The notes under the pieces: model-generated
Seen by the model: the letters and a program-made list of their open reading frames with translations, nothing else
Databases searched by the model: none
What the model was told of the DNA's origin: nothing
Translations under genes and position numbers: made by a program
In this document: positions 1 to 8,191 of the stretch, piece after piece
Numbering within the stretch: the first letter of the stretch is position 1
Layout: each line of letters starts with the position of its first letter
Assembly: GCF_014217805.1 (NCBI RefSeq)
Contig: NZ_CP055156.1
Coordinates: 4,036,585-4,100,584 of the forward strand
Direction: 5' to 3'
DNA: 64,000 bases
DNA from: Adhaeribacter swui
GTDB lineage: Bacteria > Bacteroidota > Bacteroidia > Cytophagales > Hymenobacteraceae

Positions 1-873
1 TTTAAATTCTGGCTGTATCAGTGAAAAAGATGTAATAATACCAATAGCCAGGGCAATAACGGGTTCGCCCACAAACGAAAGAATTTGCCAAACTACCTGC
101 TCTTGTACTGCTGCCCCATTAACCAGAAGCAACATCACAGATTTTAAAGCAATTAAAGCAATGGGTAAAATAACCGGCAAAAAAGAAAGGCCCGCCGAAG
201 GCAATTTTTTAAATTCTTCTGTTTCTGTTTCCGCTTTTGGCTGCAGGTAAGCGTGTTCTATGTGTTTGCCGCGTCCCACGCTCCAGAAATAACCTACTAT
301 TGCCGCGGGTATTGCCAGCCCTAAGCCCCACAACATTACTAAACCTAAATCGCCGTTAGCGGTACCCACGGCCGCCGTTATGCCCGGGTGGGGCGGTACC
401 AAACAATGCACCGCGTATAACGAAGTAGCCAAAGCCGCCGCCATCACAGGCATACGGTGGTGTGATTTTTTTACCAACGAATGATTTAAGCCGCTTAATA
501 TAATAAAACCGCTGTCGCAGAAAATGGGAATGCCAATAATAAAACCGGTTAAGGCAATGGCGACCGGCGCATTTTCTTCTTTTACGCGCCGCAGAATGGC
601 ATTGGCCATGCTGATGGTAGCGCCGGTTCGTTCCAGAATAACGCCCAGGGTAGTACCAAAGATAATTAGCAAGCCAATTTTTTCCATGGTATGGCCAAAC
701 CCGGTTTTTAATACCGTAACTATTTCCGCGAGAGGCAAGCCACTAAGCGCGCCTACGCCCAAAGCCGCTAACAGCAAAGCAAAAAACGCGTTTACTTTTT
801 TATAAGCCGTAATCCAGATAATAAAACCAATACTAACAATCAGAAGGGCTAACAGATAATACGTGTTGGTCAT
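1..873 (-). CDS. GntP-family gluconate/organic acid permease, C-terminus cut by window edge
   Basis: Reading leftwards from an ATG at 871-873 gives about 291 residues starting MTNTYYLLALLIVSIGFI, very hydrophobic throughout. The sequence includes segments typical of the GntP gluconate:H+ symporter family: a long conserved stretch with GFIIGIPIFCDSGFIIL and a following VPPHPGITAA motif. Members are inner-membrane proteins of about 430-450 residues with 12-14 helices that import gluconate or related sugar acids, so roughly the last third is missing. The family assignment is firm. The substrate is not determined: gluconate, glycerate and other hydroxy acids are all known in the family. Confidence 0.85.
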   Translation of the reverse strand, partial: MTNTYYLLALLIVSIGFIIWITAYKKVNAFFALLLAALGVGALSGLPLAEIVTVLKTGFGHTMEKIGLLIIFGTTLGVILERTGATISMANAILRRVKEENAPVAIALTGFIIGIPIFCDSGFIILSGLNHSLVKKSHHRMPVMAAALATSLYAVHCLVPPHPGITAAVGTANGDLGLVMLWGLGLAIPAAIVGYFWSVGRGKHIEHAYLQPKAETETEEFKKLPSAGLSFLPVILPIALIALKSVMLLLVNGAAVQEQVVWQILSFVGEPVIALAIGIITSFSLIQPEFK

Positions 874-1044
874 CCGGGTCGGGCTAGGAGGTGAAAAGCG
901 AAGATAGAAATTTGTGTTCTATTCCCTAAACTTCTTCCGGGTTTGCATCTTATCTTGAGGCCGATTCCGCTTCGCCGGCTTAATTAAGTGCTTTTACCCT
1001 GCCATGTTTTATCACAAAATTTGAAAAAATTAAAAAATTAAGCA

Positions 1045-1075
1045 CAAAAAAAGCCGGTTATGAACCGGCTTTTGC
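1045..1075 (-). terminator. Rho-independent terminator of the DUF4199 gene
   Basis: A perfect 9-bp stem (1051-1059 with 1063-1071, 3-nt loop) is followed, read leftwards, by a run of T residues. It lies 30 nt past the stop of the gene at 1105-1569. Confidence 0.75.
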
Positions 1076-1104
1076 TATAGTAATGGGTTGGGTTTTTTAC
1101 TTGT

Positions 1105-1569
1105 TTATTCCGTGGTGCGAGCGCCTGAATTATCGTAGGCCATCATCAGAATGTAGCCCGTCATGGTGCCCACGGCGGTTCCCAGAATGGTAATGGCTCC
1201 GGCCAGCATCATGGGGCTTAATACCGAGCCGTAATAATCCTGGGTGTTAAGTACGGTGGCGTAGTTCGGATTCAGGAATTTGGCATACACGTAAATAAAA
1301 AAGGCGTATACCACCGACCCAATTAAACCCACCAAAAAACCAACGGCTAAGCCGGGTAAGTAGGGTACCGGACCGCGGTAGTTGTTTTTAAAAGAATAAA
1401 TTGCCCACATTACTGCCAGAATAATAAAGATATTACTGGCAAACCGGACAATCTCCACATCTTGTAAATTAATCATGTTAATGAACAGGAAGTAGGCAAT
1501 CATAACCACTGCCGCAATCAGGCCGTAGCGGACGCCGTAACTTTCGGTTGATACTGTGCTTTGAGCCAT
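1105..1569 (-). CDS. DUF4199-type membrane protein
   Basis: A 154-residue protein with four predicted membrane helices (about residues 13-33, 38-58, 70-95 and 118-142) and short polar ends. Length, topology and the pattern of a small N-terminal tail, paired helices and a Y/N-rich loop fit the DUF4199 family, which is nearly confined to Bacteroidota and has no established function. It stands alone, followed by its own terminator. The assignment rests on overall character and not on a catalytic motif, so it is tentative. Confidence 0.65.
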   Translation of the reverse strand: MAQSTVSTESYGVRYGLIAAVVMIAYFLFINMINLQDVEIVRFASNIFIILAVMWAIYSFKNNYRGPVPYLPGLAVGFLVGLIGSVVYAFFIYVYAKFLNPNYATVLNTQDYYGSVLSPMMLAGAITILGTAVGTMTGYILMMAYDNSGARTTE

Positions 1570-1935
1570 AGTTTTTTCAAATTTTAGGTTAAATCCGCAT
1601 TTATTTGCTGTTTGTATAAATACGTAAGAAATAAAAAATAAGATAACTTATTCATTTAAAAACGAGGTACTTACCTGGATTATAGAAAAGTTGTTATTCA
1701 ACCTGATTTTTGAATTTTTTTATTCTTAAGATCTGCTTTTACCTGAGGCCGATGGCAACTGGGCAACAGTAACATACTGATAGAAATGTGGGTAGCAAAA
1801 GCGGTCTGTAAATTGTAAATTTTAAAAAAAACAAGTTTACTCAATTACCGGTTTTTATTAAGCAATAACTCTTTATTTCACCGGCAAATCATTGATTAAA
1901 ATGCAAAAGGGTTTTTACTAAACAATAATCTTGAT

Positions 1936-1971
1936 TATCTTTGTGAGTAAGATATTTAGTAATAAAGATAA
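1936..1971 (+). promoter_or_regulatory. Promoter and probable MarR operator of the marR-arr operon
   Basis: TATCTTTG at 1936-1943 matches the Bacteroidota -7 consensus TAnnTTTG. It overlaps the left arm of a perfect 8-bp inverted repeat, TTATCTTT (1935-1942) and AAAGATAA (1964-1971), that would cover the transcription start. Its position just before the regulator suggests autorepression. The rest of the 1570-1976 spacer is AT-rich with nothing else I can name. Confidence 0.6.
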
Positions 1972-1976
1972 ATTTA

Positions 1977-2435
1977 ATGAATGATCAGGTTATTCAATTA
2001 AGAAAGCTGAGCCAGCAGTACGCCTATACTGCCTTGCAAATGCACGAAACCATTGCCCGGCAAGCTGGTTTTTCCGCGACTGATCATAAGTATTTGGGCT
2101 TTTTTCTGCAAAAGGGAAAACTAACGGCGGGTGAGTTAGCTGAACTGTCGGGTTTAACAACCGGAGCAGTAACGGGCTTAATTGACCGGTTCGAGAAAAA
2201 GCAACTTGTAAAAAGGCAATTTGATAAAACCGACCGGCGTAAGGTTTTTATTGTTCCCGATGAGGAAAAAATACGGGCGCTGCTGCAGCCGTATTACCAG
2301 GATTTCCAAAAAAATACAGAAGAACTGATTGCCACATTTTCGGCAGAAGAGCTACGGGTTCTGGAAACCTATTTTGGCCAATACATTAAATTAATGAACC
2401 GCACCATTAACCAGTTAAATAGCAAAGAATTATGA
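1977..2435 (+). CDS. MarR-family transcriptional regulator
   Basis: A 152-residue winged-helix regulator. The DNA-binding core is around residues 40-100: LTAGELAELSGLTTGAVTGLIDRFEKKQLVKR, followed by a DRRKVFI wing with the conserved D-R of MarR proteins. Flanking helices would form the dimer interface. It overlaps the next gene by ATGA, so the two are translationally coupled, and an inverted repeat over its own promoter is a likely binding site. Its likely role is repression of its own operon with the rifampin-modifying enzyme, relieved by an unknown ligand. Regulator family is confident; ligand unknown. Confidence 0.9.
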   Translation: MNDQVIQLRKLSQQYAYTALQMHETIARQAGFSATDHKYLGFFLQKGKLTAGELAELSGLTTGAVTGLIDRFEKKQLVKRQFDKTDRRKVFIVPDEEKIRALLQPYYQDFQKNTEELIATFSAEELRVLETYFGQYIKLMNRTINQLNSKEL

Positions 2436-2857
2436 AAACTACCGAAGAGACTCCAGTATTAGACACCGGACCTTTTTATCACGGTACCAAAGCCGATTTG
2501 CGCGTAGGTGATTTTCTGACTGCCGGCTTTAAATCTAACTATAACCCGGACATTATTATGAACCATATCTATTTCACGGCTTTAGTAGCAGGAGCAGGTT
2601 TGGCCGCGGAATTGGTGCCGGGAGAAGGACCACCCAGAGTTTACCTGGTAGAGCCAACCGGAAGTTTTGAAAACGACCCAAACGTAACGGATAAGAAATT
2701 TCCCGGTAACCCCACGCGTTCGTACCGCAGCCGGTCTCCCTTAAAAATTGTGGGCGAAGTAACCGATTGGGTAAGATTAACCCCGGAAGAACACCAAAAA
2801 TGGCGCGAAAACATAGCGCGGTTACGGGCCGATCCAAAAGCCGAAATCATTAACTAA
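2432..2857 (+). CDS. arr: NAD+-rifampin ADP-ribosyltransferase (Arr)
   Basis: A 141-residue protein of normal length for Arr, a cytoplasmic enzyme that transfers ADP-ribose from NAD+ to the 23-hydroxyl of rifamycins and inactivates them. Visible landmarks are FYHGTKADL near the N-terminus (NAD-contacting His), IYFTALVAGAGLAAE in the middle, RVYLVEPTG, FENDPNVTDKKFPGNPTRSYR (catalytic Asp region) and a C-terminal IVGEVTDW. The ATGA overlap with marR indicates an operon. Chromosomal arr genes are common in environmental bacteria, and activity against rifampin is inferred from the family. Confidence 0.93.
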   Translation: MKTTEETPVLDTGPFYHGTKADLRVGDFLTAGFKSNYNPDIIMNHIYFTALVAGAGLAAELVPGEGPPRVYLVEPTGSFENDPNVTDKKFPGNPTRSYRSRSPLKIVGEVTDWVRLTPEEHQKWRENIARLRADPKAEIIN

Positions 2858-2985
2858 TTGTAATATTTAATTTATTTGTGCTTGTTCTTGTGCTTATATA
2901 CGCTGACCTTTAGAATAGGAGCAAAGATCTATACTGCAACAACGAATAGTTTACATACAGGCACTTAGGCCAAAATAGCGAAGCC

Positions 2986-3543
2986 ATGTCTAAAACCGGC
3001 AAAAACAAAACAGGCTCTTGGGCGGGCAATCTGCTGATTTTGTCTGGGCCGCCGGGTTCCGGGAAAACCACCCTGGCACAAATGCTCGCCCAGCAACCCG
3101 GTTGTTCTAAAGTGCACTTGCCCGCCGATGATTTCTGGCATTTTATTAAGCAGGGAACCATTGACCCTTACTTACCGGAAGCCCACGAGCAAAACAAAGT
3201 AGTGATGCAGGTACTCGCCAGGGCGGCCGAAGAATATGCCCGGGGTGGATATTTTGTGGTGCTGGATGGCATAATAGGGCCTTGGTTTTTGCCGCTATTC
3301 CGGATACTGCAAGTACCGCTACACTACCTGGTATTACGCCCGCCGCTCGCCCTAGCTATTCAACGGTGCCAGGAACGCGGCGGGAATACTCTTACCAATC
3401 CTGTTGTTATTTCGGCACTTCACCAGCAATTTGTGGCGCTGGGAGAACTGGAGCGGCATGTGCTCCCGACCGCAGAACAAAACCCAGAAGAAATTCGCCG
3501 GATAATTACCACGGCTATAAACCAAGGAACATACCGGATATAG
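2986..3543 (+). CDS. P-loop kinase of the zeta/chloramphenicol-phosphotransferase type
   Basis: A 185-residue protein with a clear Walker A at about residues 21-28 (GPPGSGKTT) and an acidic Asp pair soon after (LPADDFW, residues 46-52), then a FVVLDGIIG Walker-B-like strand near 94 and an R-rich lid (LRPPLALAIQRCQERG). This layout is that of small-molecule kinases related to chloramphenicol phosphotransferase and zeta toxins. No antitoxin gene is adjacent, so a metabolic or resistance role is more likely than a toxin. The substrate cannot be told from sequence. Confidence 0.7.
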   Translation: MSKTGKNKTGSWAGNLLILSGPPGSGKTTLAQMLAQQPGCSKVHLPADDFWHFIKQGTIDPYLPEAHEQNKVVMQVLARAAEEYARGGYFVVLDGIIGPWFLPLFRILQVPLHYLVLRPPLALAIQRCQERGGNTLTNPVVISALHQQFVALGELERHVLPTAEQNPEEIRRIITTAINQGTYRI

Positions 3544-3847
3544 TTTTAATGTTGGCGACTGTAGGGATCAAGTACTTGCCAGAACTAACCTGAATTTAAA
3601 AATTTACCGCAATTTTAGGTTACCAGTCTATTTCAAATTGGTTTAATGTTTTTAGGTCTAAACCAACTTGCTGAGGCGCTCATTTACTTGGAGAGTAATA
3701 ATACGTTTCATTAATCGTAGTAGTGAAAAATTCAACCCACAAAGGTTCAGTAAATTAAAGTAGTGGCATGTTAGCTTTTGCGCTGTTTCACACCTATCTT
3801 ATATTGTAATTTAATAGATTATTTAGGACCCTTGTATTTTAAATCCT
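3544..3847. other. Intergenic spacer with no recognised element
   Basis: About 300 bp of AT-rich sequence between two same-strand genes. I see no open frame of substance, no strong hairpin and no -7 match good enough to name. Confidence 0.6.
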
Positions 3848-4420
3848 ATGACAAACGATTATTTAGAAAGCGTACGCAAGCAATTGGAGTACTACAAATT
3901 GCTGGGTGATAAAACGTTTGCGCAACTAGCAGATGAGCACTTGTTTTGGCAGTATAACCCGGATAGTAACAGCATTGCCACCATTGTAAAGCATTTGTGG
4001 GGCAATATGCTTTCGCGCTGGACCGACTTTTTAACCTCAGATGGCGAAAAAGAATGGCGCAACCGCGATGCCGAATTTGAAAACGACATTACTACCCGCC
4101 AGGAAATGCTGGAAAAATGGAATGCCGGTTGGGATTGTTTGCTCAAGGCCATCAAAGCCTTACACCCCGATGACCTCGACAAAATTATTTACATCCGCAA
4201 CCAAGGCCATACGGTAATGGAAGCCATCAATCGGCAGCTGGCCCATTATCCGTACCACGTGGGGCAAATTGTATTTCTGGGTAAAATGCTCGCCCCTAAT
4301 AGCTGGGTTTCCTTAACCATCCCGAAGGGCAACTCGCAAAACTACAACGCCGACAAATTTGCGCAACCCAAGCAAAAAGCGCATTTTACCGACGAAATCC
4401 TGAATTCCGGAAAAGAATAG
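3848..4420 (+). CDS. DUF1572 / DinB-superfamily protein
   Basis: A 190-residue protein with the features of DUF1572, a branch of the DinB/YfiT four-helix superfamily: an N-terminal helix (DYLESVRKQLEYYKLLGDKTF), IATIVKHLWGNMLSRWTDF with a conserved His, a central Trp-rich helix, and HYPYHVGQIVFLGKML with the second conserved His pair. DinB-fold proteins often bind a divalent metal through three His; two are plain here. No enzymatic role is established. It sits alone and its partners are not evident. Confidence 0.8.
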   Translation: MTNDYLESVRKQLEYYKLLGDKTFAQLADEHLFWQYNPDSNSIATIVKHLWGNMLSRWTDFLTSDGEKEWRNRDAEFENDITTRQEMLEKWNAGWDCLLKAIKALHPDDLDKIIYIRNQGHTVMEAINRQLAHYPYHVGQIVFLGKMLAPNSWVSLTIPKGNSQNYNADKFAQPKQKAHFTDEILNSGKE

Positions 4421-4541
4421 GAGAATGAAACAGTTTACTTACCTGTAGCCAAACCTGGTTTGCCAAAGGAGCATCCGGAAAAATAGCTAGCTTGGCTACC
4501 ATTATGCACATGATTTAAAACGGGAAAAATTTTAAAAATTT

Positions 4542-5285
4542 ATGATAAAGGTTCATACTTTTAAAATTTGCCAGGTGGTACAGGGCCGCGAAGAAATTTT
4601 GTTTCCGACCTTGATAGAACTTAATCAAAAGAAATACCTCGTTGATTGTGGTTACGAGGAAACGTTCACGGAATTTGTTAGAGAATTAGCCAAATTACAG
4701 GTAGCCATAACAGATTTGCACGCTATTTTGCTGTCGCACGATGATATTGACCACCTGGGCGCGCTTACCTTATTTAAAGACCAAAATCCAAATCTTAAAA
4801 TATACAGCAGTTACGTAGAAGCGCCTGCTATCTCGGGTGAATTAAAATCCGAAAGGTTGCAGCAAGCAGAAAATTCATTAATCAATCTGCCTCCAGAGCA
4901 TCAGGAATGGGCGAAAGAATTTATCCGACGGTTACAAAATATTAAACGAACCGCCGTAGATGGACTTTTAAGCGACAACCAAAAGATTGACGAAGAAATA
5001 GAAGTTCTTTTTACGCCGGGGCACACCCAAGGGCATATTTCTTTTTACATTGCTTCGGAGCAGCTACTAATTGCCAATGATGCCTTGGTAGTAGCGGATC
5101 AGGGCTTCGACATTGCCAACCCCGCGTTCACCCTGGACTTACCCCAGGCAATTAAATCGGCGGAAAGAATAAAACAACTGCGACCCAGAAAAATCATTTG
5201 CTACCACGGCGGCATTGTGGAAGAAAACGTTGATGAAAAACTGGCTGCTTTGCTGCAGAAATACGCAACTTCCCCTGGCGCGTAG
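4542..5285 (+). CDS. MBL-fold metallo-hydrolase
   Basis: A 247-residue metallo-beta-lactamase-fold protein. Metal ligands appear in order: SHDDIDHLGAL (residues 65-75), PGHTQGHISFY (about 159), NDALVVAD (about 180) and a C-terminal CYHGG. The first motif is H-x-D-x-D-H where the superfamily consensus is H-x-H-x-D-H, so the second His of the first metal site is replaced by Asp; this variant also occurs in other family members. Substrate unknown: lactonases, thioesterases and glyoxalase II-like enzymes share the fold. Confidence 0.85.
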   Translation: MIKVHTFKICQVVQGREEILFPTLIELNQKKYLVDCGYEETFTEFVRELAKLQVAITDLHAILLSHDDIDHLGALTLFKDQNPNLKIYSSYVEAPAISGELKSERLQQAENSLINLPPEHQEWAKEFIRRLQNIKRTAVDGLLSDNQKIDEEIEVLFTPGHTQGHISFYIASEQLLIANDALVVADQGFDIANPAFTLDLPQAIKSAERIKQLRPRKIICYHGGIVEENVDEKLAALLQKYATSPGA

Positions 5286-5822
5286 ATCGCTTTATCAAGA
5301 TTAATTGTTTTCGGGTTCACCTTGTTAACTAAGGCTCAGATTTCTCTAAACTCAGAAGTAATTAAATATCAACCTGGTAGTTACCAATAAGAAGCAACAC
5401 CAACAGTAACACTGGCGTAGCTTTTGAAAATTTTAAAAAGCTGGAGGTGGTTACTAATTCAGATAACAATTAACGGCAGGCTAGTTACTAAGATGCTCTG
5501 GTGAGTGGCGTAAAACTAGAAATAGTAAGCTGATCGTGCCCCAAATTGTGCCGCAAAGGGTAACGGAGGTTTGTACTTCTATAGGAGATGTCTTCTCTTC
5601 CAACTAACCAGCGACTCAGTTGGCCAAACGAACGTGCAAATAGAACCGAAAAAAATTGCCGGCAGCGCCGCATAAAAGCCTGGAGCCAATGCAGGGACTG
5701 AGTTGCAGGCATTACAGCTTCTATAACAGGTATTTTAATCCTCAAACAACTTCTTAAGACAATCAACTTTTATCAATAACTAAGTAAAAAGTAAAATTGA
5801 TTTATATATGTTTTTTTTAATA
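5286..5822. other. Intergenic spacer upstream of the cassette-like region
   Basis: Some 540 bp without a convincing gene. A 92-codon leftward frame at 5488-5766 is open, but its composition (runs of Arg, Ser, Leu) does not look like a real protein and I match it to nothing. The base composition shifts to strongly AT-rich towards the right end, where the cassette-like genes begin. Confidence 0.5.
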
Positions 5823-5865
5823 TTATTCCATATATCCAGCTATATTTGGAGGATATATGGAATAA
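5823..5865. repeat. 15-bp perfect inverted repeat before the first cassette-like gene
   Basis: TTATTCCATATATCC (5823-5837) is followed after 13 nt by its exact complement (5851-5865). Just downstream, at about 5880, TAGTTAGCTGC resembles the GTTAGCTG box that closes the spacer before the gene at 7663. It may therefore be the recombination-site-like palindrome that opens the array. It is not followed by T residues, so a terminator is unlikely. Confidence 0.5.
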
Positions 5866-5901
5866 CTCCGTTTATCTGCTAGTTAGCTGCAATAAATAAA
5901 A

Positions 5902-6459
5902 ATGAAGAATCAGAATTGCTATATTGAATTTGATATTCCATTAGAGAAAAGCTATGAAGATTTGTATTCAACTTTTGAGCATATAAAGGAGGCAAAAAAT
6001 ACTGGAAGACCTAAAGAAGATAATTTCTGGCTTAAAACCTTTCCTAACTACTCATTAAGCACTTTCTACTTTTCCGACGATGAGCCAAGGCCTAACTTCA
6101 AGACTGCAGAACTAGATGAAGTTACTTGGCACTTTTACTCATTGACAAACTTGTTGCAAACTGATTACGATATTGAGTATATAGATTGCTTTAAAATTTC
6201 GACTGGAAAAGGAAGGCTCGAATACTATCCATTTGGCTATCCATACGGTGGTGTGACAGGCCTGATTGTATTTATTAGCTCATTTGGTTGCAAACCGACA
6301 ACAATAGACGACGGAACTGGAGTTTACTCTATTACTTTTCTGGAAAATGGTGACTTTAGTTTAACAGAAATAAACAGCTCACAAAAACAGGATAGCGCAC
6401 AGCAACCATTTGATGCTGTGGAGTTGCTGAAGAAGTTTGTGAACAGATTAAAAAAATAA
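5902..6459 (+). CDS. Hypothetical protein in cassette-like array
   Basis: A 185-residue soluble protein with no signal peptide or membrane segment. It is acidic and rich in aromatic residues (FWLKTFPNYSLSTFYFSDD; YYPFGYPYGGVTGL). I do not recognise the family. It is the first of a row of same-strand, AT-rich genes, each followed by a palindromic spacer; its own downstream spacer (6471-6536) has the best site-like structure of the array. The codon use (many AAA, TTA, AAT) is much more AT-rich than that of the flanking host genes, which suggests transfer. Confidence 0.6.
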   Translation: MKNQNCYIEFDIPLEKSYEDLYSTFEHIKEAKNTGRPKEDNFWLKTFPNYSLSTFYFSDDEPRPNFKTAELDEVTWHFYSLTNLLQTDYDIEYIDCFKISTGKGRLEYYPFGYPYGGVTGLIVFISSFGCKPTTIDDGTGVYSITFLENGDFSLTEINSSQKQDSAQQPFDAVELLKKFVNRLKK

Positions 6460-6470
6460 AAATTACAGCA

Positions 6471-6536
6471 GCTAACATTGTATAAACGCCAGCATCGGCC
6501 GACGGCCTTCGCCGTCGTTTATACTAACCGTTAGGT
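6471..6536. repeat. attC-like palindromic spacer, site 1
   Basis: The outer boxes are CTAAC (6472-6476) and CGTTAGGT (6529-6536). Inside them GTATAAACG (6480-6488) pairs perfectly with CGTTTATAC (6516-6524), and inside that GACGGC pairs with GCCGTC around a CTTC loop. Nested imperfect pairing with AAC...GTT outer boxes is the known architecture of integron attC sites. No integrase gene is in the window. Confidence 0.55.
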
Positions 6537-6560
6537 ACAATTTAAAAATGGAAAACCTTA

Positions 6561-7037
6561 ATGATAACAGCTATTGTTGCTTTAGTTGGAATACTCCTAA
6601 CAGTTACTTTCCTAATAATAGGTTTATTTAGAAATAGGAAAAGGGCAATAAAGAGAGCAGCACTTACTTTTTTTTCAACAATACTTTTCCTAATTATTGC
6701 ACCTGCCATTGAAAGAAATACTTCTACAGAATCAAAAGAGGAAAAAGAAGTAGTTTTTATTGCTACCAGAGAAGCGCCATTAGGAGGAATAAGCCTAATA
6801 CTTTATGCAGATAGTACATTTAAAATATCTAATTCGGGATTAGCTAATTCAAATAATTATGAATTAAAAGGAGGTTATTCTTTAAAACGGGACACTATTT
6901 TTATTTTCTCTAATGCCCCTAGAAAATTATTGAAAAATGGCAATAAAACCTCTTTTTTAATTAAGAAAAATATTATTGAAGATATTGGGAATTCAGAAAT
7001 TGTGTTTATGGACATAAAAGAAAATAATCTTAAATAA
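6561..7037 (+). CDS. Hypothetical membrane protein in cassette-like array
   Basis: 158 residues. Two N-terminal membrane helices (about 1-22 and 33-50) with a basic linker NRKRAIKRAA are followed by an extracytoplasmic domain of short beta-like strands. ATG at 6561 is used because an upstream ATG at 6548 opens a different short frame. No family recognised. AT-rich like its neighbours and bounded by attC-like spacers on both sides, so it fits a one-gene cassette. Confidence 0.6.
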   Translation: MITAIVALVGILLTVTFLIIGLFRNRKRAIKRAALTFFSTILFLIIAPAIERNTSTESKEEKEVVFIATREAPLGGISLILYADSTFKISNSGLANSNNYELKGGYSLKRDTIFIFSNAPRKLLKNGNKTSFLIKKNIIEDIGNSEIVFMDIKENNLK

Positions 7038-7042
7038 AACTG

Positions 7043-7097
7043 GCTCTAACACAAGCTATATGGCAGCTACGCCGCCACATAGCCTAGTACGTTATGT
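7043..7097. repeat. attC-like palindromic spacer, site 2
   Basis: The outer boxes are CTCTAAC (7044-7050) and CGTTATG (7090-7096). An inner 12-nt arm at 7053-7064 pairs with 7074-7085 with only two mismatches. The plan matches site 1 although the sequence differs, as is usual for attC sites. Confidence 0.5.
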
Positions 7098-7133
7098 GGC
7101 AAATTTGTAGATATAAATAAAAAACCGAAGATT

Positions 7134-7583
7134 ATGTTAAATGTAACGAAATTTACGCGCTTAGTAATTATTTTCTCAATGGCTTTGGCTCTTGCAAGTT
7201 GTAAGAAAGACAGCGAAAGTGCTCCAAATTTATGGAGATCCAAAATTTGGAAGAGAGGCCTTATTGATAAAAACCCATCTACTAATCCACCAGGCGCAAA
7301 TGTTTATTATGCTGTAGCTGATTGTGAAAAAGATGACACTTTCAAATTTGGTTCAGAAGGGAAATTAGAATGGTTTAGAAATAATGACCACTGCGGAATA
7401 AACGAGACACTAAAGGTAACTCAAACTTACACTTTTAACAGAAAGACAAAAGAATTATTCATCGACAGCGATAAATATAGCGATACATATATTGTAGTGG
7501 AAGAAACAAATAGTCAGATTAAATTTTATATTCCAATAACTAGAGCAAATGGAGTTGAGAATATGATTTTTTTATTGCAATAG
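7134..7583 (+). CDS. Hypothetical lipoprotein in cassette-like array
   Basis: 149 residues with a short basic N-terminus, a hydrophobic helix and a lipobox-like LALASC at about residues 19-24, so a lipid-anchored periplasmic or surface protein is likely. The mature part has Cys residues at D-C-E-K-D and H-C-G-I and alternating strand-like segments, like small Bacteroidota lipocalin-type lipoproteins, though I cannot place it. It lies between two palindromic spacers. Confidence 0.6.
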   Translation: MLNVTKFTRLVIIFSMALALASCKKDSESAPNLWRSKIWKRGLIDKNPSTNPPGANVYYAVADCEKDDTFKFGSEGKLEWFRNNDHCGINETLKVTQTYTFNRKTKELFIDSDKYSDTYIVVEETNSQIKFYIPITRANGVENMIFLLQ

Positions 7584-7603
7584 ATGGAATAACAATCTCT
7601 ACC

Positions 7604-7655
7604 CCTAACCACACCTAAAGCACACCAAGGCATACCTTAGCCAAGACGTTAGCTG
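7604..7655. repeat. attC-like palindromic spacer, site 3 (weak)
   Basis: CCCTAAC (7603-7609) and CGTTAGCT (7647-7654) form complementary outer boxes around short imperfect inner arms. The closing GTTAGCTG box is followed about 10 nt later by the next ATG, the same arrangement as before the gene at 5902. Confidence 0.4.
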
Positions 7656-7662
7656 TTATTTT

Positions 7663-8115
7663 ATGAAACAAAATCTACTTTATGCGCTTTTACTTTGTGC
7701 ATTGAGCTTTTCAGCACTATCTGCTCAAACTTACTTTGAACTACAAAATGATTCTTTTGCCAAGGCAGTGAAATTAGTGAAAAGTTATATTAGCCTGGAC
7801 AACAAAAGAATAAGCATCAATCTTACCAATAGTCATAATGGTAGATACATAATTACTTCTTCATTACTAGCAGAAAATGATAGTTTAGAATTAAGAAGCC
7901 ACATTAAAAATATGCTGGGTGGAGCAAAAGATACAATCCTTAGATTTCAAACTCAAGAATTTATACAAAAGCTGGATAATTTATTAGTTAAAAAGAATAC
8001 CCTAAAGATTGCTGGACATTATCAAGCTATAAAAATCTCGAACGGAAAAGAAGAATCAGAATTTGCTACAACAGATGGCCAAGGTTTAATGACACTTTTG
8101 GAATACGGTGAATAG
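7663..8115 (+). CDS. Hypothetical secreted protein in cassette-like array
   Basis: 150 residues. The first 21 form a typical Sec signal peptide (basic MKQ, a hydrophobic Leu/Ala core, cleavage probably after SALSAQ). The mature domain has no motif I recognise. ATG lies 10 nt after the GTTAGCTG box of site 3. It resembles its neighbours in being small, exported, AT-rich and unique. Confidence 0.55.
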   Translation: MKQNLLYALLLCALSFSALSAQTYFELQNDSFAKAVKLVKSYISLDNKRISINLTNSHNGRYIITSSLLAENDSLELRSHIKNMLGGAKDTILRFQTQEFIQKLDNLLVKKNTLKIAGHYQAIKISNGKEESEFATTDGQGLMTLLEYGE

Positions 8116-8123
8116 AAAAAACA

Positions 8124-8180
8124 ACCGTAACAAAACCTAAATGTCAGTCTTCGCCCATCGTTTATCCCAGCCATTAGGAT
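8124..8180. repeat. attC-like palindromic spacer, site 4
   Basis: CGTAAC (8126-8131) opens the spacer; CCTAAATG (8136-8143) pairs imperfectly with CATTAGG (8172-8178). The 10-mer CCTAAATGTC at 8136-8145 recurs exactly in site 5 (8968-8977), with CTTC and CCCAT following in both. This shows that the spacers share ancestry and are not random. Confidence 0.45.
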
Positions 8181-8191
8181 AATAAACAAAT

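Noticed and set aside
2986-3543. Zeta-type toxin of a toxin-antitoxin pair
   Set aside because: No antitoxin-like gene adjacent; the arrangement fits a stand-alone small-molecule kinase.
5488-5766. 92-codon leftward open frame in the 5.3-5.8 kb spacer
   Set aside because: Composition is not protein-like, there is no recognisable domain, and no clear start context; more likely a random open frame.
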